A stretch of 64,000 nt of DNA from Streptomyces yatensis. GTDB taxonomy: Bacteria > Actinomycetota > Actinomycetes > Streptomycetales > Streptomycetaceae. Each line of letters starts with the position of its first letter. The first letter of the stretch is position 1. Made by a program: the position numbers and the translations under genes. The notes beneath the pieces are model-generated. The model ran no database searches. It worked only from the letters and a program-made list of their open reading frames with translations, and was not told where the DNA came from. Location: NCBI RefSeq assembly GCF_018069625.1, contig NZ_CP072941.1, positions 7,378,001-7,442,000 on the forward strand, in the 5' to 3' direction. Positions 45,255 through 53,094 of this stretch are shown here, piece after piece.

Positions 45255-46064
45255 ATGCCCCTCCGCATCGCACTGAGCCAGCTCACCACGGGCCCGGACC
45301 CGGTCTCGAACCTCGCCCTTCTGCGCCAGGAGACACAGCGGGCGGCGGAGGCCGGGGCGCGTCTGGTCGTCTTCCCGGAGGCGGCCATGGCCTGCTTCGG
45401 CACCCGGCTCGGCCCGATCGCCGAGCCGCTGGACGGGCCCTGGGCCACCGAGGTCCGGCAGATCGCCAAGGACGCCGGGCTGGTGGTCGTGGCCGGGATG
45501 TTCACCCCGGCGCCCGACGGCCGGGTGACCAACACCCTGCTGGCCACCGGCCCGGGGGTGGAGACCTCCTACGACAAGATCCATCTCTATGACGCCTTCG
45601 GCTTCGCCGAGTCCAAGACCGTGGCCCCGGGCTCCGAGGTGGTGACCTTCGATCTCGACGGCGCCCGGATCGGCCTGGCCACCTGCTACGACGTGCGGTT
45701 CCCCGAGCTCTTCCGGGCCCACGCCGACGCGGGCGCGGTGCTCTCCGTGCTGCCCGCCTCCTGGGGCGCGGGGCCCGGCAAGCGCGAGCAGTGGGAGCTG
45801 CTGACCCGGGCGCGGGCGCTCGACGCCACCGTATGGCTGGCCGCCGTGGGCCAGGCCGATCCGGCGGCGTCCGGTGTGACGGCCGCGGGCTCCGCCCCCA
45901 CCGGTATCGGCCACAGCGCCCTGATCGGCCCCGACGGCACCGTACGGGAGCGGCTGGACGCCGGACCGGGGCTGCTGGTGGGGGACGTGGACACCGAGGA
46001 GGTCACGGCGGTGCGCCGCACGGTGTCCGTCCTGGCCAACCGCAGGCTGGGCGTCAACCCATGA
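45255..46064 (+). CDS. Carbon-nitrogen hydrolase (nitrilase superfamily)
   Basis: 269 aa. The Glu-Lys-Cys triad is visible: VVFPEAAM (Glu ~43), SYDKIHLYD (Lys ~110) and GLATCYDVRFPE (Cys ~146). This subfamily hydrolyses amides such as omega-amides, deaminated glutathione or carbamoyl compounds. The next gene starts within its stop codon (ATGA). Together with the MHS importer and the DUF2848 protein it suggests degradation of an imported amide or carbamoylated acid. ATG 45255 is chosen because MPLRIALSQL is the conserved start; the longer frame is repeat-like sequence. Confidence 0.88.
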   Translation: MPLRIALSQLTTGPDPVSNLALLRQETQRAAEAGARLVVFPEAAMACFGTRLGPIAEPLDGPWATEVRQIAKDAGLVVVAGMFTPAPDGRVTNTLLATGPGVETSYDKIHLYDAFGFAESKTVAPGSEVVTFDLDGARIGLATCYDVRFPELFRAHADAGAVLSVLPASWGAGPGKREQWELLTRARALDATVWLAAVGQADPAASGVTAAGSAPTGIGHSALIGPDGTVRERLDAGPGLLVGDVDTEEVTAVRRTVSVLANRRLGVNP

Positions 46065-46441
46065 GCGGCGCCCCCGAGGCCGAAGGGCCCAAACCGGAGC
46101 TGGAATTCCATCTGCCCGCCGGGCCCTGGCAGCGGCCGCCGGGCGCGGGCGCGGGGGTCAGCGAACAGATCCTGGCCGCGGACGGGAGCGGCTCCCACAC
46201 CACCGCCCTGGTGCGCTGGGAGCCGGGGACGGACACCTCCCCGTCCGGGGTCGCCCGCCACGACGGCTGGGAGGAGGTCTATCTCCTCGAAGGCAGCATG
46301 CACGACCTGACCCTGGGGAGGACCTTCTCGCGCGGCTTCTACGCCTGCCGGCCCCCGGGGATGCCGCATGGCCCCTGGGCCTCCGAGGAGGGCGTCACCA
46401 TGCTGGTGATCACCTATCCGGCGGCGGCCGCCGAGCGGTGA
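46061..46441 (+). CDS. Cupin-domain protein
   Basis: 126 aa. After a 40-residue N-terminal part, SGVARHDGWEEVYLLEGSMH and RPPGMPHGPWASEEGVTMLV are the two cupin motifs with the His and Glu metal ligands (the family is often annotated as ChrR-like or AraC-type cupins). It could be a small metal-dependent isomerase or dioxygenase-like enzyme. The start overlaps the nitrilase stop by 4 bp, so the two are made together. Confidence 0.82.
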   Translation: MSGAPEAEGPKPELEFHLPAGPWQRPPGAGAGVSEQILAADGSGSHTTALVRWEPGTDTSPSGVARHDGWEEVYLLEGSMHDLTLGRTFSRGFYACRPPGMPHGPWASEEGVTMLVITYPAAAAER

Positions 46442-46567
46442 CGTACCGGTCCGGCCGCCGGGCGCCGGCTCGTGCCGTCCGGGCGCCGGGTGGTACTCAC
46501 CCGCGTCCGGCCGCCGGGCGGTGAGTCGCCCCCACGTCCGGCCCGCGTCCGGCCGCCGGGCGCCGGC

Positions 46568-47200
46568 TCACCCGGTGAGCAGCACCTTCAGCGTCGACTC
46601 CAGATGGGCGCTGATCGCCGTGCGGGCCGCCTCCCTGTCACCGGAGGCCACCGCGTCCAGGATCGCCCGGTGCTCGCCGAGCACCTCCTCCTGGCGGCCG
46701 GTCTGGTTGTACAGGGCCACCACTCCGGCCCGGATCTGGCGGCTGCGCAGCCCGTCGTAGTGCCGGTTGAGGAGCTCATTGCCCACCGCGGCGACCATGG
46801 TCGCGTGGAAGAGATGGTCGATGGCGATGAACTCCTTGGCCTGGTCCGGCCCCATCAGCTCGCGCTGCCGGTCCAGCAGCTCCATCAGCTTCGCGACCGG
46901 CACCGTGCCCGCCTCGATGGTGTGCTCGGCGGCGTAGCGCTCGACGATGCCGCGCAGCTCCATCAGCTCGGTGATCTCCCGACCGGAGAGCGGGGCGATA
47001 TGCGCACCCCGCTTGGGGACCAGCTGGACCAGGTCCTCGGCCGCCAGCAGGAGCAGGGCCTCACGGATCGGGGTCCGGGAGATGCCGATCCGGTCGGCGA
47101 TCTCCTGCTCGGTGAGGAACCGGCCCTGCATGTCGGGATCGGTCAGCACGGTTTCCTTGAGGAACGCGTACGCCTTTTCTCGTCCGGACTGCGCTGGCAC
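46568..47200 (-). CDS. FadR-subfamily GntR transcriptional regulator
   Basis: 210 aa from GTG at 47198-47200, with GGGGG 9 bp upstream. The winged HTH is FLTEQEIADRIGISRTPIREALLLLAAEDL, and the C-terminal FCD domain has the metal/ligand histidines (AIDHLFHATMV, GEHRAIL). The upstream in-frame extension runs through its own operator (47220-47236) and is not coding. It should repress the DUF2848 gene, the MHS transporter/nitrilase/cupin genes and itself until a pathway intermediate binds. It converges with the cupin gene. Confidence 0.88.
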   Translation of the reverse strand: MPAQSGREKAYAFLKETVLTDPDMQGRFLTEQEIADRIGISRTPIREALLLLAAEDLVQLVPKRGAHIAPLSGREITELMELRGIVERYAAEHTIEAGTVPVAKLMELLDRQRELMGPDQAKEFIAIDHLFHATMVAAVGNELLNRHYDGLRSRQIRAGVVALYNQTGRQEEVLGEHRAILDAVASGDREAARTAISAHLESTLKVLLTG

Positions 47201-47219
47201 TGGGCCCCCATGCTGCTTC

Positions 47220-47236
47220 GCATACAACTCGTATAC
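47220..47236. promoter_or_regulatory. GCATAC-N5-GTATAC operator before the GntR gene
   Basis: GCATAC AACTC GTATAC lies 19 bp upstream of the GTG start of the regulator. It has the same arms and spacing as the double site at 43557-43584, implying autoregulation. Confidence 0.8.
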
Positions 47237-47305
47237 GAAAATTACCACGGACCGGTGGCCGGGTCGGGAATCCAGGAGCCGTGGATCCGCCGGAGGGCTC
47301 GGCAC

Positions 47306-48361
47306 TCATCGCGCGTCCCCTTCGCCGTCCCGGCGGGCGCTCCGGTCCGCGACCAGGACCACCTTTCCGGTGACGGTGCCCGACTCGGCCAGCCGCATCG
47401 CCTCCGCGGCATCGGAGAGCGGGATCCGCGCCGCCACCAGCGCGGTGAACTCGCCGCTCGCCAGCAGCGCCAGCACCTGCCCCAGATCGGCGCGGATCCG
47501 CGCCTGGTAGGCGGCCAGGCGCCGCCGTCCGGCCCAGAGGTTGTAGAAGTGCGCCCCCCGTCCGTTGGGCAGCAGATTCCACAGGGCCAGCCGGGCGAAC
47601 AGCTTGAGCACCGGGGCCCGGGACGATCCGGGGATGTCCCGGGTGGCCGCCGTGCCGTAGGAGACCAGCGTGCCGCCGCGGGCGAGCAGCCGGTAGGAGT
47701 CGACGATGCCCTCGCCGCCTATGTGGTCGAAGACCGCGTCGACCCCGCCGGGGGCCAGCGCGCGCACCCGGCCGGGGAGATCCGGATCGCGGTAGTCGAG
47801 GGGGGTGGCGCCGAGGGCGCGCACCGCGTCGTGATGGCGGGGTGAGGCGGTGCCGATGACCTTGACTCCCGCATGGCGGGCGAGCTGGACCAGGGTGGTG
47901 CCCACTCCGCCATCGGCCCCGTGCACCAGCACGGTCATCCCCGGGCGCACCTTGGCCACCCGGTGGAGCATCTGCCAGGCCGTGATCCCGTTGACCACCA
48001 CCGTCTCGGCCTCCGCCGCGTCCACCCCCTCGGGGACCTCCACCAGATCGCCCGCGTCGACGGTGGTGTGGCTGGCCCAGCCGCCGATCTTCGTGAGCGC
48101 CGCGAACCGGCGGCCCCGCAGGGCCGGATCCACCCCCGGACCGGTCGAGACCACCGTGCCGACCAGGTCATAGCCGGGCACGAAGGGGAACGGCGGCTGG
48201 TCGTAGTACTTCCCGCGGCGCATCTGCTGCTCGGCGAAGGAGACCCCCGACGCCTCGACGGCCACCAGCGCCTGCCCGGGACCGGGCTCGGCCAGCGGGC
48301 GGGTGCGGAGCTGGAGCCCCTCCGGCTCGACCTGGCCAGGCAGAACGACTTCGGTGATCAT
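47306..48361 (-). CDS. Medium-chain NAD(P)H dehydrogenase / quinone oxidoreductase
   Basis: 351 aa, zinc-free MDR family. GYDLVGTVVSTGPGV, then VLVHGADGGVGTTLVQLARH (nucleotide-binding loop AxxGGVG, ~residue 145) and VDAVFDHIGG are typical of quinone oxidoreductase/enoyl reductase-like members. There is no structural-zinc cysteine cluster. It reduces an unknown enone or quinone. It is divergent from the TetR gene at 48482, which probably regulates it. It lies 105 bp upstream of the GntR gene but is unlikely to belong to that unit. Confidence 0.88.
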   Translation of the reverse strand: MITEVVLPGQVEPEGLQLRTRPLAEPGPGQALVAVEASGVSFAEQQMRRGKYYDQPPFPFVPGYDLVGTVVSTGPGVDPALRGRRFAALTKIGGWASHTTVDAGDLVEVPEGVDAAEAETVVVNGITAWQMLHRVAKVRPGMTVLVHGADGGVGTTLVQLARHAGVKVIGTASPRHHDAVRALGATPLDYRDPDLPGRVRALAPGGVDAVFDHIGGEGIVDSYRLLARGGTLVSYGTAATRDIPGSSRAPVLKLFARLALWNLLPNGRGAHFYNLWAGRRRLAAYQARIRADLGQVLALLASGEFTALVAARIPLSDAAEAMRLAESGTVTGKVVLVADRSARRDGEGDAR

Positions 48362-48481
48362 GGCGGATCTCGCTTTCCTGTGAGGAGTTCTCGTTGTTGT
48401 GAGAGCTTCTAACCAAACAATGAACCTGTTACTCTCGAGGTGTCAAGTCCGACATCGATGACCCGTACGAGAGGCCCGTCC

Positions 48482-49198
48482 ATGGCGACAGCACGGCGAG
48501 AGCGCTACCGCAAGCAGACCCGGGAGGAGGCCAAGGCCGTGGCCCTGGCCCAGCTCTCCGAGTCGGGCACGGCCGGCATCTCGGTGAACGCGATCGCGAA
48601 GGCGATGGGCATGACCGGCCCCGCGCTCTACCGCTATTTCGCGAGCCGGGACGAGCTGCTGACCGAGCTGATCACGGACACCTACCGCGATCTGGCCGAA
48701 ACCCTCGCCCGGGCCGTCGCCGACGCCACCCCCGCCGACCGCTTCCGCGCCCTGGCCCTCGCCCTGCGCGAGTGGGCGAAGCGGCAGCCCGACCGCTATC
48801 TGCTCATCTACGGCACCCCGGTGCCCGGTTACCACGCGCCGCCGGAGACCACCGAGATCGCGGCCGGGCTGATGCGGACCATCCTCGACGCCTGCGCCAC
48901 CGTCGGCGGTGCGGGCGCCGGCGCCGGTGAAGGCGGCGCCGGGGGGAGCGGCGCCGCGATGAGCGGCGGGCAGCCCCTCACCGAGCTCGAGGCCGCGCTG
49001 GCGCGCCATCTGGAGGGCGCGGGCCCCTGGGTGGCCGGGGAGGAGCCCGGTGGCGAGCTGAAGGGCCGTGCGCTGCGCACCTGGACCCGGCTCCACGGCG
49101 TGATCAGCCTTGATGTGCAAGGGCAGTTCACGGGCATGGGCTTCGATCCCTCGGTCCTCTTCGAGGCCGAGATCGACGCCCTGGTGCGGGGTGGCTGA
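48482..49198 (+). CDS. TetR-family transcriptional regulator
   Basis: 238 aa from ATG 48482. The HTH is GISVNAIAKAMGMTGPALYRYFASRDELL. The C-terminal part resembles the WHG/TetR_C_33 type (LREWAKRQPDRYLLIYGTPVPGY), interrupted by a Gly/Ala-rich insert (GGAGAGAGEGGAGGSGAAM). It is divergent from the oxidoreductase gene over 120 bp, the usual arrangement for a repressor and its target. An A/T-richer stretch with TAACCAAACAATGAACCTG (about 48409-48427) is a candidate operator. A GTG-region start at 48440 is possible but less likely. Confidence 0.88.
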   Translation: MATARRERYRKQTREEAKAVALAQLSESGTAGISVNAIAKAMGMTGPALYRYFASRDELLTELITDTYRDLAETLARAVADATPADRFRALALALREWAKRQPDRYLLIYGTPVPGYHAPPETTEIAAGLMRTILDACATVGGAGAGAGEGGAGGSGAAMSGGQPLTELEAALARHLEGAGPWVAGEEPGGELKGRALRTWTRLHGVISLDVQGQFTGMGFDPSVLFEAEIDALVRGG

Positions 49199-49281
49199 GG
49201 TGCCCGGGTCCGAGCTGCCCACCCCGCGGGCCGGGCGCACACTGGAAGGACGGCGGAGCGCACGGGTGACCGGAGGCCGCG

Positions 49282-49791
49282 ATGGAGCAGGGTGAGTTCG
49301 ATGTGGTCGTGGAGATCCCGGAGGGGTCCCGCAACAAGTACGAGATGGACCATGACACCGGCCGCATCCGGCTGGACCGGATGCTCTTCACCTCGACGAA
49401 GTACCCGGCCGACTACGGCTTCGTCGACCGCACCCTCGGCCGGGACGGCGATCCGCTGGACGCCCTCGTCACCGTCGCCGAGCCGACCTTCCCCGGCTGT
49501 GTCATCCTCTGCCGCGCCATCGGCATGTACTGCATGCGCGACGAGCAGGGCCCGGACGAGAAGATCCTCTGCGTCCCGGCCCATGACCCGCGCTATGTCG
49601 GCGTCCAGGACATCGAGGACGTCCCCGAATTCGACCGTCGGGAGATCACCCACTTCTTCGAGGTCTACAAGGACCTCGAACCCGGCAAGTCCGTCGAGGG
49701 CTCCCACTGGGAGGGTCGTGACCGGGCCTACGCCGAAATAGCCGCCTCCCGCGCCCGCGCCGCCGAGAGCGGCTGGTTCCCGGGCCCCTGA
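49282..49791 (+). CDS. Family I inorganic pyrophosphatase
   Basis: 169 aa. EIPEGSRNKYEMDHDTGRIRLDRML and the metal-binding DRTLGRDGDPLDALV with its three aspartates are diagnostic. It hydrolyses PPi to phosphate, pulling biosynthetic reactions forward. As I recall, S. coelicolor has its main ppa at SCO3409, so this may be a second copy. Differences from the usual form include MEQGEFDVVVEI at the start and a Cys-rich CVILCRAIGMYCMRDE strand. Confidence 0.9.
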   Translation: MEQGEFDVVVEIPEGSRNKYEMDHDTGRIRLDRMLFTSTKYPADYGFVDRTLGRDGDPLDALVTVAEPTFPGCVILCRAIGMYCMRDEQGPDEKILCVPAHDPRYVGVQDIEDVPEFDRREITHFFEVYKDLEPGKSVEGSHWEGRDRAYAEIAASRARAAESGWFPGP

Positions 49792-49812
49792 CCGGGCCCC
49801 TGTCAGGGCCCC
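49782..49812. terminator. Hairpin overlapping the pyrophosphatase stop
   Basis: GGGCCCCTGAC (49782-49792) pairs with GTCAGGGCCCC (49802-49812). Further GGGCC/CTGACC repeats follow up to about 49830. It probably ends the pyrophosphatase transcript before the convergent ABC transporter. Confidence 0.6.
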
Positions 49813-49868
49813 GGACCGGGCCTCTGACCAGGACCAGAGCCAAGGGTGTCCCACGCAGCCCCCCGCGC

Positions 49869-51878
49869 TCAGGGCGTCTCCCCGCGTGGCGCCGGCACCC
49901 CCCGGTCGTTCTGCAGCTTCCACAGCTCCCGGAACAGCCCGCGGCACCCCGTCAGCTCCGCGAACGTGCCCTGCTGGATCACCCGCCCCCGCTCCAGCAC
50001 GACGATCCGGTCCGCCACGGCGACGTTCGCCAGCCGGTGCGTGACCAGGACGACGGCGCGGTCCTCCGCCATCCGCCGCAGCCCGGCGAAGATCCGGTGC
50101 TCGGCGCGGGCGTCCAGCGCGCTGGTGGGCTCGTCCATCACCAGCAGCCCGGCGGGCCGGTGGAACGCGCGGGCCAGCGCGATGCGCTGCCACTGCCCGC
50201 CGGACAGCTCCACCCCGCCCCACCACTGCCGGGCGAGCAGGGTGTCCAGCCCGCTGCGCAGCCCGTCCACCACCTCATGCGCCCCCGAGTGGGCCGCCGC
50301 CTTCCGGACCGCCTCGTCCCCGCCGTGCGGCTGGCCCAGGGTGATGTTGTCGCGGGCGGACAGCGGCCAGTGCGCGTAGTCCTGTGGCACGACCGCCGTA
50401 TGCCGCCACATCGCCTGCGGATCCAGCTCCGCCACGTCCACGCCGTCCCAGGTCACCGTGCCCCTGGTGGGCAGATAGAGCCCGGTCAGCAGCTTGCTCA
50501 GGGTGGTCTTGCCCGAGCCGTTCTCCCCGACCAGCGCGAGCACCTCGCCCCGCCGCACCTCGAGCGTGACATCGTCCAGGGCCGGGGCGTCGGACTCGGG
50601 ATAGGCGTACGTCAGCCCCTCGGTCCTGATCACCCGCGGCACCGCCGGGACCCGGGCGCCGCGCCGCATCCGGTGCCCGCCCGCCTCCTCGATGAACTCC
50701 GCCCAGTCGTCCAGATACAGCCCCGTACGGAACAGCCGCGTCCCGTAGCCGACCATCCCCTGCAGCGAGGCGCCCACCGTCCGCAGCGCGAACACCGCCG
50801 TACCCGCCGACGCCACCGACATCTGCCCCGCGCCCAGCAGCAGCGCCAGCGACACCCACACCAGCCCGGATGCCAGCCCTCCCGCCAGCGCGCCCAGCAC
50901 CGCGTAGCGCGCGCCCCGGTGGACCGCCGTGTCGGTGGCCGCGTCCACCCGCGCCCCGATGGCCCGGTACCGCTTCAGCAGGAACTCCGCCATGGTGCCG
51001 GAACGGAGCTGATCGGCGATGTCCTTGTCCACCATGTACCAGCGCAGCAGCCCGAGCGTGCGCCGGTCGGCGCTCATCGCACGACTGGTCTCGTAGTGCA
51101 CCCGGGCCGCCTTCATACCCGCGATCCCCTGCGGCAGCGCGGTCAGCAGCAACAGCGGCAGCAGCGCCGGATGCAGCACGGTGACCACGCCCGCCGCCGC
51201 GATCAGCGACGAGAGACAGGCCATGAGCTGCTGCGACTCGGTGATCAGATCCTGCGCCACCTCGGCGCCCCGGTCCGCCGCGTCCCACTTGTCGTTGAAC
51301 CCGGGGTTGTCGTACGCCGCCAGCTCGGCGTTGATCGCCGCGTCCAGCATCTGCGTCTCGGCCTCCCGGGAGATCCGCGGGGACAGCCGGCTGGAGATGT
51401 TGTTGACCGCGATCCCCAGCAGCGCCCGCAGCCCGGCCGCCCCCGCCAGCACCGCGATCGAGGGCAGCGCGTCCCGGAGCCGGTCGGTGATGTGGCCGGA
51501 GGAGATGAGCGCCGTGATCGTGCCCGTGGTGGCCAGCAGCCCGAACGCCTCGAAGAACCCCGACAGCGCCTGGCACACCAGCAGCGCCACCACCGCCGTC
51601 CGGTCCACCTTCCAGGCCAACGCCATGGAGCGGCGGACCAGTTGGGGCAGTCGGCGGGCCATGGCCCGGGTGGTGATGGGGTTCTTCTCCAAGGCGGTCA
51701 GCGCGGGCGGCCGGAACCGTAACTCCTCGCTGGGCCGCTCGGCCGGTTGTCGCGGCGGTTGTTCCGGCCGTTGTTCCGACGATTGCTCCGGTGGTTGCTT
51801 CGATGGCTGTTCCTGTGGCTGTTCCTGTGGCTGTTGTTCTGGTGGTTGTTCCGCCTGCTCCGTGGCTCGGGACGTCAC
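49869..51878 (-). CDS. ABC exporter, fused permease-ATPase, with Q/P/E-rich N-terminus
   Basis: 669 aa from GTG at 51876-51878. Residues ~10-50 are Gln/Pro/Glu-rich (EQPPEQQPQEQPQEQPSKQ), encoded by imperfect tandem repeats. Residues ~90-390 hold the six-helix membrane domain. The ATPase has Walker A GENGSGKTT, signature ELSGGQWQRIALARA, Walker B GLLVMDEPTSALD and the switch His in VLVTHRL. The type is the homodimeric exporter group that includes lantibiotic and lipid exporters. Codon 53 is TTA (complement at 51720-51722), a rare bldA-dependent codon. No peptide or peptidase gene is adjacent, so the cargo is unknown. Confidence 0.9.
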   Translation of the reverse strand: MTSRATEQAEQPPEQQPQEQPQEQPSKQPPEQSSEQRPEQPPRQPAERPSEELRFRPPALTALEKNPITTRAMARRLPQLVRRSMALAWKVDRTAVVALLVCQALSGFFEAFGLLATTGTITALISSGHITDRLRDALPSIAVLAGAAGLRALLGIAVNNISSRLSPRISREAETQMLDAAINAELAAYDNPGFNDKWDAADRGAEVAQDLITESQQLMACLSSLIAAAGVVTVLHPALLPLLLLTALPQGIAGMKAARVHYETSRAMSADRRTLGLLRWYMVDKDIADQLRSGTMAEFLLKRYRAIGARVDAATDTAVHRGARYAVLGALAGGLASGLVWVSLALLLGAGQMSVASAGTAVFALRTVGASLQGMVGYGTRLFRTGLYLDDWAEFIEEAGGHRMRRGARVPAVPRVIRTEGLTYAYPESDAPALDDVTLEVRRGEVLALVGENGSGKTTLSKLLTGLYLPTRGTVTWDGVDVAELDPQAMWRHTAVVPQDYAHWPLSARDNITLGQPHGGDEAVRKAAAHSGAHEVVDGLRSGLDTLLARQWWGGVELSGGQWQRIALARAFHRPAGLLVMDEPTSALDARAEHRIFAGLRRMAEDRAVVLVTHRLANVAVADRIVVLERGRVIQQGTFAELTGCRGLFRELWKLQNDRGVPAPRGETP
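51720..51722 (-). promoter_or_regulatory. TTA (bldA-dependent) codon in the ABC exporter gene
   Basis: The in-frame codon for Leu53 (in EELRF) is TTA. In Streptomyces TTA is read by the developmentally controlled leucyl-tRNA encoded by bldA, so translation may be limited to late growth. Confidence 0.8.
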
Positions 51879-52108
51879 AAATCCCCCCTGAGGGTGTGTT
51901 TTCCGTTCGGTGTGCCTCAGATTGCCGCAGACCGAGACGCGGGCGCCCGTGGTTTGCGGCGAGGTCCACCGATCGTGGAGCGGCCCCTGGCCTCAGGCGA
52001 CTCCCTCACCTCACGCGCCGTCGGCAGACTCAGCAGACCTCTGTCGACCTCGGACGACCCCGGAAAACGGATGGAGCCGCGCCCCCTTCGCGTGCTTCGA
52101 TGCGCCCC

Positions 52109-52747
52109 ATGGTGTCCTTCGACCGGCTGCTCGCCTTCGCGGCCATGTCCCTTCTGCTCATCGTGATCCCCGGCCCCAGCGTGCTCTTCGTGGTCGGCCG
52201 GGCGCTGTCCCAGGGCCGCCGCGCGGCCCTGACCACGGTCATCGGCAATACGCTCGGGGCCTATGTGCTGGTCGTGGCCGTGGCGCTGGGCGTCGGATCC
52301 GTGGTGGAGCGCTCTGCCGTCGTCTTCACCGCGCTGAAGCTGGTGGGCGCCGCGTATCTGGTCCATCTGGGCGTCAAGGCGGTACGCCGGCGCCGCTCGC
52401 TGCAGGCCGCCTTCACCGGCGACGGCCCCACCCATGGGGGCCTGCGCACGCTGTGGGAGGGGTTCGCGGTCGGTGTGGCCAATCCCAAGACGACGGTGTT
52501 CTTCGCCGCCGTACTGCCCCAGTTCGCCGACCGCGACCAGGGGCATGTCACGCTGCAGATGCTGCTCCTCGGCCTGATCTTCAACGCCATCGCGCTGGTC
52601 TCCGACAGCGTCTGGGGCCTGGCCGCGGCCACCGCCCGCACCTGGTTCGCCCGCTCCCCACGACGCCTCGCCCTGGTCGGCGGCGTCGGCGGCCTCTCCA
52701 TGATCGGCCTCGGCGTCACCGTCGCCGCGACCGGCCGCACGGACTAG
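52109..52747 (+). CDS. LysE/RhtB-family amino-acid exporter
   Basis: 212 aa with six hydrophobic helices. The family signature IPGPSVLFVVGRALSQGRRA lies near the N-terminus, with GVANPKTTVFFAAVLPQF in the middle (~residue 130). It should export an amino acid or homoserine-lactone-like compound. The start is either ATG 52109 (MVSF) or ATG 52100 (MRPMVSF); neither has a strong ribosome site. It is divergent from the ABC exporter, 230 bp apart. Confidence 0.88.
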   Translation: MVSFDRLLAFAAMSLLLIVIPGPSVLFVVGRALSQGRRAALTTVIGNTLGAYVLVVAVALGVGSVVERSAVVFTALKLVGAAYLVHLGVKAVRRRRSLQAAFTGDGPTHGGLRTLWEGFAVGVANPKTTVFFAAVLPQFADRDQGHVTLQMLLLGLIFNAIALVSDSVWGLAAATARTWFARSPRRLALVGGVGGLSMIGLGVTVAATGRTD

Positions 52748-52774
52748 CAACGCCCTCTGACCCGCACCGCCCTC

Positions 52775-52791
52775 CGCACGCCATGCGTGCG
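52775..52791. terminator. Short hairpin after the LysE gene
   Basis: CGCACGC (52775-52781), CAT, GCGTGCG (52785-52791) is a perfect 7-bp stem starting 28 bp after the stop codon. Confidence 0.45.
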
Positions 52792-52840
52792 CGGGGAGTC
52801 GGGGAGACGGGGCGCGCGCCGTGCGCGGGGTGGGTGGTGC

Positions 52841-53094
52841 GCCGGGGGAGGGAGCGGGCGCTGCGCCATTCAGGGCAATTCGTCCCGTAATCTCTGGCGT
52901 TGGCGGTGTGTCGCGCGCCTACTGGTGCTACAGACCGGTGGGTTCCCCATCTGCCGGGGGACGGCGACGCGGGGATGACCCCGTATGGATCGCCATAAGT
53001 ACACACCCCCTAGCCTCCGATGCGCCGCCGCGCGCGCTCGCAGTCGCGCGTGGCGAGTAACGGCCCACCATTCCACCCCCTTGGAGGGCCCGTC
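52841..53094 (+). promoter_or_regulatory. Long conserved leader, copy 1, candidate structured RNA
   Basis: This 254-bp stretch before the first Ig-protein gene is repeated before the second (55920-56172). The core starting at 52911 matches copy 2 in 65 of 66 bases. A hairpin GGCGA-CGCGGGG-loop-CCCCGTA-(TGGA)-TCGCC spans 52963-52994. The stem is kept in copy 2 although bases differ. A second hairpin around CCGGTGGG (52936-52958) precedes it. The flanking parts are less similar, so the core appears selected. It could be a riboswitch-like leader or a protein-binding region. Confidence 0.5.

Noticed and set aside
52911..52994. c-di-AMP (ydaO) or cobalamin riboswitch in the Ig-gene leader
   Set aside because: Isolated strings such as CCGGGGGAC look suggestive, but the conserved blocks of those classes, in order, are not present on either strand.
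52870..53076. Small minus-strand ORF conserved between the two leaders
   Set aside because: A similar frame exists in both copies (56149-55958), but this follows from DNA identity; start, ribosome site and codon use are not convincing.
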